Assembly: GCA_945882315.1 (NCBI GenBank) | Contig: CAMCWB010000001.1 | Coordinates: forward strand, 65,560 to 114,475 | Source of the DNA: Bauldia litoralis | GTDB lineage: Bacteria > Pseudomonadota > Alphaproteobacteria > Rhizobiales > Kaistiaceae | DNA: 48,916 bases | Direction of reading: 5' to 3' | Part shown: one piece after another, positions 33,638-42,172 of the stretch | How positions within the stretch are numbered: position 1 is the first letter of the stretch | Layout of the letters: the number at the start of each line of letters is the position of its first letter | Notes under the pieces: generated by a model | The model's input: only the letters and a program-made list of their open reading frames with translations | What the model was told of the DNA's origin: nothing | Database searches by the model: none | Translations under genes and position numbers: made by a program

Positions 33638-34408
33638 ATGGACGCACTCGGGAAATTCTCGCTGCAGGGCAAGGTCGCGCTGGTCACCGGCGCCGGCGGC
33701 GTCATCGGATCGGCGATTGCCGAGGGTTATCTCTCGGCCGGTGCCGCCGTCGCCATCTCCGACAAGGATGCCGGCAAGGTCGATGCCGTGGTCGCGGGGC
33801 TCGCCGGAAAGGGCAGGGTGATCGCCGCGCCCTGCGACGTCGCCGATGCCGCCTCGGTGGCGGCGATGGTCGATGCGGTCGTTGCCGAACTCGGCAAGGT
33901 CGATATCCTCTGCACCGCCGCCGGCTATGCGATACGCACGCCCGCCGTCGACCTCACGGCAGAGGAATTCGACGGCATCATGGACGTCAATGTGAAGGGC
34001 ACCTTCCTCGTCGCCCAGGCCGTGGCGCGCACGATGATCGCGCGCGGCGAGGGCGGCAAGATCGTCGCCATCGGCTCGGTCCGCGGCCTCGTCGGCCACC
34101 CGCTCGGCTATGTCAGCTACGGAACCAGCAAGGGCGCCGTCCACATGCTCACCCGCCAGCTCGCCACCGAATGGGCGAAGCACCGGATCAACGTCAATGC
34201 GATCGGCCCCTCGGTCGTCGATACGCCGCTCGGCCGCTACATCCTCAACGATCCGGAGATCCGCGACCTCTTCATGTCGCGCATTCCCCTGAACCGGGCG
34301 ATGGATGCCGAGGAGCTGGTCGGCACGGTGATCTACCTGTCTTCGCCGGCTTCCGATTTCGTCACCGGCCAGATCGTCTTCGTCGATGGCGGCAGCACGG
34401 CGGGCTGA
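33638..34408 (+). CDS. SDR family oxidoreductase
   Basis: A 256-residue classical SDR. 'TGAGGVIGSAIA' binds the cofactor, 'CTAAGYA' replaces NNAG, the serine is in 'AIGSVRG', and the 'YGTSK' pair is intact. The C-terminal 'GQIVFVDGGSTAG' is typical. ATG 33638 follows GGGGAGAG by five bases. It is divergent from the MFS gene and separated from the GNAT/C39 gene by a palindromic element. Related enzymes oxidise sugar acids (gluconate 5-dehydrogenase-like), but specificity is not visible. Confidence 0.9.
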   Translation: MDALGKFSLQGKVALVTGAGGVIGSAIAEGYLSAGAAVAISDKDAGKVDAVVAGLAGKGRVIAAPCDVADAASVAAMVDAVVAELGKVDILCTAAGYAIRTPAVDLTAEEFDGIMDVNVKGTFLVAQAVARTMIARGEGGKIVAIGSVRGLVGHPLGYVSYGTSKGAVHMLTRQLATEWAKHRINVNAIGPSVVDTPLGRYILNDPEIRDLFMSRIPLNRAMDAEELVGTVIYLSSPASDFVTGQIVFVDGGSTAG

Positions 34409-34425
34409 GGCTCCGGCCGTGAGCC

Positions 34426-34581
34426 GGATCCTCCCCTGCGAAGCGGGGGAGGGGGACCGCCGATAGGCGGTGGAGGGGGCGACCGCAAATTCATAAGCAA
34501 TTTGTCGCTAAGCCCGTCGTGTCGCCGCCCCCTCCGTCGCAGCTACGCCGCGCCACCTCCCCCGTAAACGGGGGAGGACCC
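34426..34581. repeat. Compound palindromic element (156 bp)
   Basis: Close relative of the element inside epmB: the left hairpin 'TCCTCCCCTGCGAAGCGGGG' and right hairpin 'CCACCTCCCCCGTAAACGGG' are the same in both, and the centre also shares GCAATTTGT. It contains an additional 'CCGCCGATAGGCGG' hairpin. It fills the gap between the SDR and the GNAT/C39 gene. Confidence 0.85.
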
Positions 34582-34661
34582 ACGACAAGCGACGCCGGAC
34601 GGAACGCCGGGCCGCCAAGGCCTTCCTTGCTTTTTGCGCCAAACCGCGCCACACCGCCGCC

Positions 34662-35792
34662 GTGAAAAACGATCCGACCGGCCCGGGCGCCGCGGCCGCC
34701 CTCCAGATCCGCGATGCGACGCCCGACGATCTCGACGGGCTGGTCGCGCTGGAGACGCTGTGCTTCGAAGCCGACCGCGTCTCGCGCCGCAGCTTCCGCA
34801 AGCTGATCGAATCCACGACCTCGAACTGCCGCGTCGCGACACGGGCCGGCGCCATCGTCGGCTACACGCTTCTCCTGTATCGCGCCGGCACCGGCCTTGC
34901 CAGGCTCTATTCGATCGCCGTCCATCCGGGCGAGCGGAAGTCGGGGATCGGCGCGCTGCTGGTCGCCGATGCCGAGCGCCAGGCCTTCGACCGCGACCGC
35001 GTCGTGCTGCGGCTGGAGGTCCGCGAGGACAACCAGCCGGCCGTCCGCCTCTACCAGCGCCTCGGCTATCGCCGGATCGGCCGCTATCTTCACTACTATG
35101 CCGACAAGACCGACGCGCTCCGCTTCGAGAAGCGGCTGCGCGGCGCCGAAATCGCTGCGACGCTCGTCCCCTATTACGAGCAGACCGCCGATTTCACCTG
35201 CGGCGCCTGCTGCGTGATGATGGCGCTCGCCCATTTCAAGCCGGATTATCGCCTCGGGCCGGTCGAGGAGATCCGCATCTGGCGCGAGGCGACCACGGTC
35301 TTCCTGATGTCCGGCATCGGCGGCTGCGATCCGCATGGCATCGCCGTGGCCGCCGCTCATGAAGGCCTGGCCGCGGCGGTCCACGTCAATCGCGAGGGGT
35401 CGCTGTTCCTCGATTCGGTGCGCGACCCGGAGAAGCAGCGGGTCATGGCGCTCGCCCAGGAAGACTTCCGCAACCAGGCTGCGTCTTATGCTATACCGAT
35501 TCTGCGGGAGCCGCTGGGAACCGACGGGATGCGGGCGGCGCTCGCAACGGGCGCGCTGATCATCGTTCTCGTCAGCGCCTATCGCATGTTCGGCAAGAAG
35601 ATCCCGCATTGGATCCTTGTCGTCGGCGACGACGGACGACACTTTATTACCCACGACCCCTGGGTCGAAGATCGCGAACTCGAAAGCCACGCCGACGCGG
35701 CCAGCCTGCCGATCCCCTATGCCGAATTCGAACGCATGGCGCGTTACGGCCGCGATGGCCTGCGCGCCGCCATTGTCCTCACGAAGAGGTGA
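34662..35792 (+). CDS. GNAT acetyltransferase-peptidase C39-like fusion
   Basis: A 376-residue two-domain protein. Residues 14-155 are a RimI-like GNAT domain with the acetyl-CoA loop 'VHPGERKSGIGALLV' (88-102). Residues 170-372 are a C39-type papain-fold domain, with Cys180 in 'DFTCGACC', His316 in 'KIPHWILVVG' and Asp332 in 'THDPW' as the likely triad. GTG 34662 has no clear ribosome site. The next gene, a RimK-like ATP-grasp ligase, begins 3 nt after its stop. Combined acetylation, cleavage and ligation in one operon suggests making or processing a small peptide or modified protein. The association is known from comparative genomics, but the product is not. Confidence 0.85.
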   Translation: MKNDPTGPGAAAALQIRDATPDDLDGLVALETLCFEADRVSRRSFRKLIESTTSNCRVATRAGAIVGYTLLLYRAGTGLARLYSIAVHPGERKSGIGALLVADAERQAFDRDRVVLRLEVREDNQPAVRLYQRLGYRRIGRYLHYYADKTDALRFEKRLRGAEIAATLVPYYEQTADFTCGACCVMMALAHFKPDYRLGPVEEIRIWREATTVFLMSGIGGCDPHGIAVAAAHEGLAAAVHVNREGSLFLDSVRDPEKQRVMALAQEDFRNQAASYAIPILREPLGTDGMRAALATGALIIVLVSAYRMFGKKIPHWILVVGDDGRHFITHDPWVEDRELESHADAASLPIPYAEFERMARYGRDGLRAAIVLTKR

Positions 35793-35795
35793 CCC

Positions 35796-37253
35796 ATGGC
35801 GGACTGGGTGATCCTGGTCGATTCGCCGAAAGATTTTCCGAACGCCGACACGCCGCACAAGGTGATCACGACCAAGGATTACCTGGCCCGCACCAATCTC
35901 TTCCGCGGCGCGCGTCCGAAGATCATCAACCTGTCGCGGTCCTTCGCCTACCAGACGCGCGGCTATTATTCGTCGCTATTGGCCGAGGCGCGCGGTCACC
36001 GCGTCATCCCCTCGGTCGAGACCATGGTCGATCTCGGCTCGCGGCAGCTTTATGCGCAAGCCTTGCCGGAACTCGACGACGCCCTGATGAAGGCGCTCGC
36101 CGCGGCCGACGACAAGAATGTGCCGACGCGTATCCTCGCCTGTTTCGGCCGCGTCGGGGACCGCCGCTTCGATCGCTTCGGGCGCCTGCTCTTCGACTGG
36201 TATCGTTGCCCGGTGCTGGAAGTCACGATCGAGAATGTCGACCGTCCGCAGATCCGGCGGCTCGCCTCCGTTCCGATGTCGAAGCTGACGGCGGAGGAGC
36301 TGCGCTTCTTTCATGGCGCGCTCCACACCCACACGACGCGCGAATGGCGCGGCAAGAAGGATCGCGCCACGCCGCGCTATTCCTTCGCCGTGCTCCACGA
36401 CCCGAACGAGGCGATGCCGCCCTCGACGCTGTCGACCATGAAGCACTGGGCGCGCATCGCCGAGAAGCTCGGCGTCGAGATCGAGCCGATCACCCGCCGC
36501 GACCTGTCGCGCCTGGCCGAATTCGATGCGCTGTTCATCCGCGAGACGACCTCGATCGACAATCACACCTACCGCTTCGCGCGCCGCGCCATGCAGGAGG
36601 GCATGCCGGTCATCGACGATCCGATCTCGATGATCCGCTGCACCAACAAGATCTACCTGCATGAGCTGATGACCTCGAACGGCATCGCGGTGCCGCCGAC
36701 CGTCATCATCGGCGGCATGCATGACCTGACGCGGGCCGCCGACGAGCTTGGCTTCCCGATGGTCCTGAAGGTCCCGGATTCGTCCTTTTCGCGCGGCGTC
36801 AAGAAGGTCGACAACGCCACCGAGCTCGATGCGCTGGTACGCGCATGGCTGACCGACACGGATCTCCTGCTCGCCCAGGCTTTCATGCCGACGCCCTTCG
36901 ACTGGCGCGTCGGCGTGCTCGGCGGCAAGCCGATCTTCGTCTGCCAGTACATGATGGCCAAGAAGCACTGGCAGATCGTCAAGCACCAGGAGAACGGCAA
37001 GGCGCTGGAAGGCGCCCATAACACCATTGCGCTCAGCGCGGCGCCGCCCGCCGTCATCGATGTCGGGCTGCGCGCCGCCCAGCTCATCGGCAGCGGCCTC
37101 TACGGCGTCGACATCAAGGAGACGGCCGACGGCATCTTCGTCGTCGAGGTCAACGACAACCCGAATATCGAGCACGGCATCGAGGATTTCATGGAGAAGG
37201 ACCAGGTCTGGATAGAGCTGACCCGCTGGTTCATCGACCGTCTCGAGGGATAG
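35796..37253 (+). CDS. RimK family ATP-grasp ligase with N-terminal RLAN-type domain
   Basis: A 485-residue protein. The first about 190 residues form the RimK-like N-terminal domain (RLAN: 'RGARPKIINLSRSFAYQTRG'). From about 215 an ATP-grasp fold follows: nucleotide-binding 'FPMVLKVPDSSFSRGVKKV' and the metal-binding 'VVEVNDNPNIEHG' near the C-terminus. Such enzymes join amino acids or peptides to a carboxylate via an acyl phosphate. Tight linkage to the GNAT/C39 gene (3 nt) implies joint function. It is not the ribosomal S6-modifying RimK itself, which is much shorter (about 300 aa). Confidence 0.88.
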   Translation: MADWVILVDSPKDFPNADTPHKVITTKDYLARTNLFRGARPKIINLSRSFAYQTRGYYSSLLAEARGHRVIPSVETMVDLGSRQLYAQALPELDDALMKALAAADDKNVPTRILACFGRVGDRRFDRFGRLLFDWYRCPVLEVTIENVDRPQIRRLASVPMSKLTAEELRFFHGALHTHTTREWRGKKDRATPRYSFAVLHDPNEAMPPSTLSTMKHWARIAEKLGVEIEPITRRDLSRLAEFDALFIRETTSIDNHTYRFARRAMQEGMPVIDDPISMIRCTNKIYLHELMTSNGIAVPPTVIIGGMHDLTRAADELGFPMVLKVPDSSFSRGVKKVDNATELDALVRAWLTDTDLLLAQAFMPTPFDWRVGVLGGKPIFVCQYMMAKKHWQIVKHQENGKALEGAHNTIALSAAPPAVIDVGLRAAQLIGSGLYGVDIKETADGIFVVEVNDNPNIEHGIEDFMEKDQVWIELTRWFIDRLEG

Positions 37254-37329
37254 TTCGCCTTCGCCGCGGAGTGCGCTAAGAAAGCCTCGGCCGGGGTTCC
37301 CCGGCTTCTCCCGAGCGCGAGCCCCAGAC

Positions 37330-38592
37330 ATGGATTTGCCTGAAAGACCCAGCGCGCGCAGCGGCTGGACCGCGCTCCGTCACCGCGGCTTCGCCTTCTT
37401 CATCGCCATGCGGATCATCTCGCAGTTTGGCACGCAGATCATATCGGTCGCCGTCGGCTGGCAGGTCTATGACATGACGCGCAACCCGGCCGATCTCGGG
37501 CTTGTCGGCCTGTTCCAGTTCGCGCCTGCCTTCTTTCTCATCCTGGTCACCGGCGCCGTCTGCGACCGCTACAACCGCCGCCTGATCGCCGCTATCTGCT
37601 TTTTCGCCGAGGCCGTCTGCGCAGCGGTCATCCTCTATTTGACCTGGCACGGCTCGATCACCGTCGGGACCATCTTCTTCCTGCTTCTCCTGTTCGGGAC
37701 GGGGCGCGCCTTCGTCAATCCGGCGACGCAATCGCTCGTCCCCAACCTCGTCCCGGAGAAGGATCTGTCGAGCGCCATCGCGCTGTCCTCCTCTTCCTGG
37801 CAGGTGGCGACCGTCGTCGGCCCGGCGCTCGGCGGCGTGCTCTATGGCATCGGTCCGGAAATCGCGTATGGCGCCGCCACCGCCTTCTTCCTGATCGGCG
37901 CGACATGCGCGCTCCTCATCCCGAAGACGGCGCAGAAAACCACCGCCGAACGTCCGACATGGCAGAGCCTGTCGGCCGGCTTCCGCTATATCTGGAGCGA
38001 GAAGGTGGTCTTCGGCGCCGTCTCGCTCGATCTCTTCGCGGTGCTGCTCGGCGGCGCCATGGCGCTGCTCCCGGCCTTCGCCCGCGACGTGCTCGATGTC
38101 GGGCCGTGGGGGCTGGGCTTCCTGCGCTCGGCGAGCGGCGTCGGCTCGCTGGCGATGGGCCTCTATCTGACCTCGCGGCCGATCCGCGACAATGCCGGCC
38201 GGACGATGTTCATCGCCGTCTGCCTTTTCGGCTGCTTCAACATCGTCTTCGGCCTGTCGACGATCGTCTGGCTGTCGATCCTGATGCTCTTCCTGATGGG
38301 CACTGCCGACATGATTTCGGTCTATATCCGCGAAACGCTGATCCAGCTCCGTACGCCGGATTGGGTGCGCGGCCGCGTCAATGCGGTCAACATGGTCTTC
38401 ATCGGCGCCTCGAACGAGCTCGGCGCCTTCCGCGCCGGCATGGTCGCGGCGCTGATCGGCATCGTTCCGGCCGTGGTGATCGGCGGCATCGGCACCGTCG
38501 CGGTGGCCGGCCTCTGGGCTTACTGGTTCCCGGACCTGCGCCGTATCCGCCAGTTCGGCGGCCGGGTCGCCGACGACAAACGGCAGCCCTGA
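37330..38592 (+). CDS. MFS transporter (EntS/MFS_3-like), paralogue of 32214-33476
   Basis: A 420-residue major facilitator. Loop 2-3 reads 'GAVCDRYNRRLIAAI'; the central 'SLDLFAVLLGGAMALLPAFA' and the late 'DWVRGRVNAVNMVFIGASNE' closely match the other MFS in this window. It lies 76 nt after the RimK-like gene on the same strand and could export the product of the GNAT/C39-RimK pair. The two exporters on either side of that pair probably arose by duplication. Confidence 0.88.
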   Translation: MDLPERPSARSGWTALRHRGFAFFIAMRIISQFGTQIISVAVGWQVYDMTRNPADLGLVGLFQFAPAFFLILVTGAVCDRYNRRLIAAICFFAEAVCAAVILYLTWHGSITVGTIFFLLLLFGTGRAFVNPATQSLVPNLVPEKDLSSAIALSSSSWQVATVVGPALGGVLYGIGPEIAYGAATAFFLIGATCALLIPKTAQKTTAERPTWQSLSAGFRYIWSEKVVFGAVSLDLFAVLLGGAMALLPAFARDVLDVGPWGLGFLRSASGVGSLAMGLYLTSRPIRDNAGRTMFIAVCLFGCFNIVFGLSTIVWLSILMLFLMGTADMISVYIRETLIQLRTPDWVRGRVNAVNMVFIGASNELGAFRAGMVAALIGIVPAVVIGGIGTVAVAGLWAYWFPDLRRIRQFGGRVADDKRQP

Positions 38593-38599
38593 GACAGCG

Positions 38600-39235
38600 C
38601 TACCAGCGCAGGCAGCGCCGTCCGATCAGGGCGCCGGCAAGGGCGAGGGTCGCAATCGCCAGCGAATACCACACCGCCACGAAGAGCGGCGAATCGTCCG
38701 GGCAGTGTGCCGCGTAGAAGGTTGCCGCGAGCCCACCCGCGACGAGGCCGGCAATCGCTCCGCCGAGCATGGGCCGAGTCGGCGCCGTCGTCCTCAGGAA
38801 GCCGAGAAAGGCGATCAGCGGACCGATGGCGATCAGCGGAATGAACGTCATGCAGAGCATCGAGTTGGTGCCGACCAGCCGCGGCTCCCAGCTCGTCCGC
38901 GGCGTGACCGCCAGTTCGAGGAGAACTCCGCCGGCGAGCAGCACCGGCGCAATGAGCAGGAGTCGCAGCGCGTGCTCGGAGGACGCGCCCGGGATCGACA
39001 GCCGGAAGAGCACGCCGAAAGCCGATACGCCGAGCGCCAGGGTTACGACAAACTTGAATAGGAAGCGGATTGTCTGCGCGGCATTGTCGATATCCGGGCG
39101 GGGGCCGAGCGCCGCGAAGAACACCGCGGCGGCGATAACAGTCGCCAGGCCCAACGCCAGCGCGGCCGTGACCCGCGGCGCCCGCTGCGGGGCGGAGTCG
39201 GCGGCAAGCGCTCTGATCAGATCGTCGGTCTTCAT
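38600..39235 (-). CDS. nrsF: NrsF-type anti-sigma factor (DUF1109)
   Basis: A 211-residue inner-membrane protein with six predicted helices and a short cytoplasmic N-terminus 'MKTDDLIRALAADSAP', the DUF1109 hallmark that holds the sigma factor. Cysteines near 'NSMLCMTF' and 'YAAHCPDDSP' could sense oxidants. The start overlaps the sigma gene stop (TGA/ATG at 39232-39235). In Azospira suillum the homologous protein restrains SigF until hypochlorite stress, and in Caulobacter a similar protein acts on sigma-F. Confidence 0.88.
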   Translation of the reverse strand: MKTDDLIRALAADSAPQRAPRVTAALALGLATVIAAAVFFAALGPRPDIDNAAQTIRFLFKFVVTLALGVSAFGVLFRLSIPGASSEHALRLLLIAPVLLAGGVLLELAVTPRTSWEPRLVGTNSMLCMTFIPLIAIGPLIAFLGFLRTTAPTRPMLGGAIAGLVAGGLAATFYAAHCPDDSPLFVAVWYSLAIATLALAGALIGRRCLRW

Positions 39236-39777
39236 GATTTATCCGGTCCGAATTTGGCGGCGATGGCGGCAAGCCCGCGATGCAGGGCGACGCGAACCGC
39301 AGTCTCGGTCACGCCGAGTTCCACGGCGAGATCCTGAGTGGACCGGCCTTCGATGGCAATGGCGGAGACCACCTTGCGCTGGCCGGGCGCGAGGCTGTCC
39401 AGCGCGAAGCGGATATCCTTCTCGCTCGCGGTCTCGCTCTGCGGCGAGGCGATGATGTCGGCATAGTCGTCGATATCGACGTCGATGCGGCGGCCGCGGC
39501 GCCGAAATCCGTCGATCATCTTGTATCGCGTGATCGCACCGAGCCAGGGCAGGACCGGCTGGTCGCTGCGCCAGGTGTGTCGCTTCAGGTGAACGGCCAG
39601 CAACGTCTCCTGCACGATGTCCTCTGCGTCTGTCTCGGCGCGTGTTCCCAGTTTCCGGCGTGCGACGGCGCGCACGAAGGTGGCGGCCCGGCGCAGAAAT
39701 TCCGAATAGGCGGTCTCGTCTCCGGCAATGGCTTGCCGCAGAAGACCCGCCAGCCGGCTTTCCGTGTCCTCGACCAC
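39232..39777 (-). CDS. sigF: ECF sigma factor, SigF type
   Basis: A 181-residue ECF sigma factor. Region 2 includes 'DAEDIVQETLLAVHLKRHTW' and 'PWLGAITRYKMIDGFRRRGR'; region 4 is 'IEGRSTQDLAVELGVTETAV'. GTG 39777 follows GGAG by five bases and matches the usual N-terminus; the open frame to 39867 adds an implausible basic extension. It is in an operon with its NrsF anti-sigma and divergent from the methionine-rich peptide/MsrP genes, which it presumably activates. A promoter-like GTAAC/CGAA pair just upstream suggests autoregulation. Confidence 0.88.
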   Translation of the reverse strand: MVEDTESRLAGLLRQAIAGDETAYSEFLRRAATFVRAVARRKLGTRAETDAEDIVQETLLAVHLKRHTWRSDQPVLPWLGAITRYKMIDGFRRRGRRIDVDIDDYADIIASPQSETASEKDIRFALDSLAPGQRKVVSAIAIEGRSTQDLAVELGVTETAVRVALHRGLAAIAAKFGPDKS

Positions 39778-39788
39778 CTGGACTCCAA

Positions 39789-39813
39789 TTCGTTCGAGCG
39801 GGCGGATTGTTAC
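39789..39813 (-). promoter_or_regulatory. Possible autoregulatory sigma-F promoter of sigF-nrsF
   Basis: On the minus strand GTAACA is followed after 15 nt by CGAA, one base short of the spacing in the opposite-strand promoter. It would place the transcript start about five bases before GTG 39777. Tentative. Confidence 0.4.
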
Positions 39814-39881
39814 ATGAGCGGCACGAACAAATCGTCTTCGCCTTTGCTTCACCCTCAATGCGATCACGAAGCGGTGAGGCG

Positions 39882-39907
39882 GTAACGACCCCCCTCCCGC
39901 TGGCGAA
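39882..39907 (+). promoter_or_regulatory. Candidate sigma-F promoter of the Met-rich peptide/MsrP operon
   Basis: GTAACG (39882-39887), 16 nt, then CGAA (39904-39907). This fits the GTAACC-N16-CGAA type I recall for Caulobacter sigma-F. It lies about 100 nt before the methionine-rich peptide gene. Confidence 0.65.
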
Positions 39908-40009
39908 CCCCCTCATGGAGCGCGGAAATCGCGTCCACAGACCCGCGGCGGCACGGTCCGACCGGCACGAGGCGGGTATGCGCCATCAAAGCCAAGGAAG
40001 GCTCAAACA

Positions 40010-40333
40010 ATGAAAAACCTCAAGAAGACGCTTGCTCTTTCGCTCTTCGCCCTTTCGCCCGCCTCGGGCGCCGCTCTGACCCTCACCGTCGCCACCGCTG
40101 CCGAACCGATGGCCCCGGACGCCATGGCGACCGACGCCATGAAGCCGGATGCGATGGCGCCCGACGCCATGATGGCCGACTGCATGAAGACGGCCGAGAT
40201 GGAAACCGACACGATGAAGAAGACCGAGATGATGAAGGCCTGCGAGACGGACGCCATGGCTCCCGATGCAATGGCGCCTGACGCCATGGCCCCGGACGCG
40301 ATAGCTCCCGACCCGATGGCCCCCGCGAAATAG
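40010..40333 (+). CDS. Periplasmic methionine-rich repeat peptide (MrpX-like)
   Basis: A 107-residue precursor. The first 31 residues are a signal peptide (cleavage likely after 'TVATAA'); the mature 76 residues contain 15 methionines (about 20%), mostly in tandem pentapeptides MAPDA/MATDA/MKPDA. Such a peptide acts as a sacrificial oxidant sink: its methionines are oxidised by hypochlorite and reduced again by the YedY/MsrP enzyme encoded downstream. AAGGAAGG precedes ATG 40010. The 15-bp repeats in the DNA make copy-number change between strains likely. Confidence 0.85.
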   Translation: MKNLKKTLALSLFALSPASGAALTLTVATAAEPMAPDAMATDAMKPDAMAPDAMMADCMKTAEMETDTMKKTEMMKACETDAMAPDAMAPDAMAPDAIAPDPMAPAK

Positions 40334-40402
40334 CAGACCCCTGTCGCCGCCGTCGGCTCCCGCGTCGGCGGCGGCAGATCATCCAAGCCCACGAGAAAAC
40401 CG

Positions 40403-41248
40403 ATGGCCGACATCATCCCTCCCGGCGGCACGCGCCGCGTCCTCGTCAAGCGGCACTCGATATCGGTGCGCGTCACGCACTGGATCAACGTGATCTGCCT
40501 GAGCTTCCTGTTGCTCACCGGCCTGCAGATATTCAATGCGCACCCGAATCTCTATTGGGGCTCCTATGGAGCCGATACGGACACGCCCTTCATTTCGATC
40601 GGCTCGGCGGTCGAGGGCAGCGTCTATCGCGGCTTTGCCCGGGTCGGCGGGATCGAGGTGCCGACCACCGGCGTTCTCGGCATTTCCAGTTACAACGGCC
40701 AGCCGCAGCAGCGCGCCTTCCCCTCCTGGCTGACTTTCCCCGGCTATCGCGATCTCGGCGCCGGTCGCAACTGGCACTTTTTCTTCGCCTGGGCATTCGT
40801 CATCAACGGCGCGCTCTATTGGCTCTGGGGGTTTCTCTCCGGCCATTTCCGGCGCGACCTCGCGCCGACCACCGAGGAGCTGAAGCCGGCCCATATCGCC
40901 AGGGAAATCGCCAGCCACGCGAAGTTGCGATTTCCCAAGGGCGAGGAGGCCCGCCACTACAATTCCCTGCAGAAGCTTGCCTATCTCGGCGTGATCTTCC
41001 TCCTGCTGCCTTTGATGATCCTTACCGGACTCTCCATGTCGCCGGCCATCGACGCCATTGCGCCGTGGCTGGTCGATCTCTTCGGCGGACGCCAGTCGGC
41101 GCGGACGATCCACTTCATCGTCGCATCGCTCACCACCGGCTTCGTGGTCGTCCATCTCGTCATGGTTCTGGTCTCCGGTGTCTGGAACAACCTCCGCTCG
41201 ATGGTCACCGGCCGTTATGCGATCAAGCTCGAAGGACCGGCGCTATGA
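40403..41248 (+). CDS. Cytochrome b561/YedZ-like membrane subunit
   Basis: A 281-residue membrane cytochrome b with four main hydrophobic segments and candidate haem-binding histidines in 'RVTHWINV', 'NWHFFFAW', 'RTIHFIVAS' and 'VVHLVMVL'. It is larger than E. coli MsrQ/YedZ and resembles the b-type subunits found with formate-dehydrogenase-like and YedY1 partners. It should pass electrons from the quinone pool to the periplasmic molybdoenzyme whose gene overlaps its stop (ATGA at 41245). Confidence 0.88.
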   Translation: MADIIPPGGTRRVLVKRHSISVRVTHWINVICLSFLLLTGLQIFNAHPNLYWGSYGADTDTPFISIGSAVEGSVYRGFARVGGIEVPTTGVLGISSYNGQPQQRAFPSWLTFPGYRDLGAGRNWHFFFAWAFVINGALYWLWGFLSGHFRRDLAPTTEELKPAHIAREIASHAKLRFPKGEEARHYNSLQKLAYLGVIFLLLPLMILTGLSMSPAIDAIAPWLVDLFGGRQSARTIHFIVASLTTGFVVVHLVMVLVSGVWNNLRSMVTGRYAIKLEGPAL

Positions 41249-42021
41249 GCACCCTCCTGACCCGTCGCAAATTCCTTGCCGGCTCCTCCGTCGGCATGGC
41301 CGCCTTCGCCCTGACGGGATGCGACTTGCCCGGCGGCAGCGAAAGCTACCGGCGCATCATCAAGATGGCCGAGTCGCTGACCCAGGGCACCCAGCGCCTG
41401 TTCCTGTCGGACAAGGCGCTGGCGCGGGAATTCACCGAGGCCGATATGTCGCCGGTCTTCAAGGCGAACGGCACCAAGCATCCCGACGGCGAAGCCTATG
41501 CCCGCCTCCTCGAAACGAATTTCAGCGATTGGCGGCTCGTCGTCGACGGCATGGTCAACAAGCCGCTCAGCCTGTCGCTTGCCGAGCTCAAGCAGTTGCC
41601 GTCGCGCACCCAGATTACCCGGCACGATTGCGTCGAGGGCTGGAGCGCGATCGGCAAATGGACCGGTGTTCCGCTCGGTCTGCTGCTGCAGACGGCGGGG
41701 CTGGCGCCCGACGCCCGCTACGCCGTCCTGCATTGCGCCGACAAATATGAGAAGACGCTAGATGACAGCGGCCGCTACTACGAGAGCATCGATCTGGTCG
41801 ACGCCTTCCATCCCCAGACGATCCTCGCCTATGGCATGAATGGCGGTACGCTGCCGGTCGAGCACGGCGCGCCCCTGCGCCTCCGCGTCGAGCGCCACCT
41901 TGGCTACAAGCATGCCAAATATCTGATGCGTATCGAGATCGTCGACAGCTTCGCCCATCTCGGCCGCGGCCATGGCGGTTTCTGGGAAGACCGCGGCTAC
42001 GAGTGGTACGCCGGCATCTGA
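41245..42021 (+). CDS. Molybdopterin-dependent methionine sulfoxide reductase-like protein (YedY/MsrP family)
   Basis: A 258-residue sulfite-oxidase-fold protein. A twin-arginine signal 'RRKFLAG' is followed by 'FALTGC', which could also be a lipobox. The molybdenum-ligating cysteine is in '[16 protein letters not shown]', and the cofactor arm reads '[15 protein letters not shown]'. With the cytochrome b and methionine-rich peptide genes upstream and sigF-nrsF divergent, it is best seen as the repair enzyme that reduces oxidised methionine in the periplasmic peptide. A different sulfoxide or N-oxide substrate is the alternative. Confidence 0.88.
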   Translation: MSTLLTRRKFLAGSSVGMAAFALTGCDLPGGSESYRRIIKMAESLTQGTQRLFLSDKALAREFTEADMSPVFKANGTKHPDGEAYARLLETNFSDWRLVVDGMVNKPLSLSLAELKQLPSRTQITRHDCVEGWSAIGKWTGVPLGLLLQTAGLAPDARYAVLHCADKYEKTLDDSGRYYESIDLVDAFHPQTILAYGMNGGTLPVEHGAPLRLRVERHLGYKHAKYLMRIEIVDSFAHLGRGHGGFWEDRGYEWYAGI

Positions 42022-42172
42022 GGGTACGCCGGCTGGGCCGATACCGACCGCGGGGCCGCATCGCAGCCGTGCCCGTCCTGCATATCGCAATCTGCGTCCG
42101 GCCGGCCTATATCGGTCGCCGACACCTCAGAGCGCCGGTGTGCGACGGGCGCGGACAGAAAGCGGGGCGACC

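Noticed and set aside
35796-37253. rimK itself (ribosomal protein S6 glutamate ligase)
   Set aside because: Length (485 aa), the long N-terminal domain and linkage to a GNAT/C39 gene separate it from true RimK (about 300 aa).
40085-40330. Tandem 15-bp repeats as a non-coding repeat array
   Set aside because: They keep the reading frame, encode MAPDA units after a signal peptide and sit in the expected operon position.
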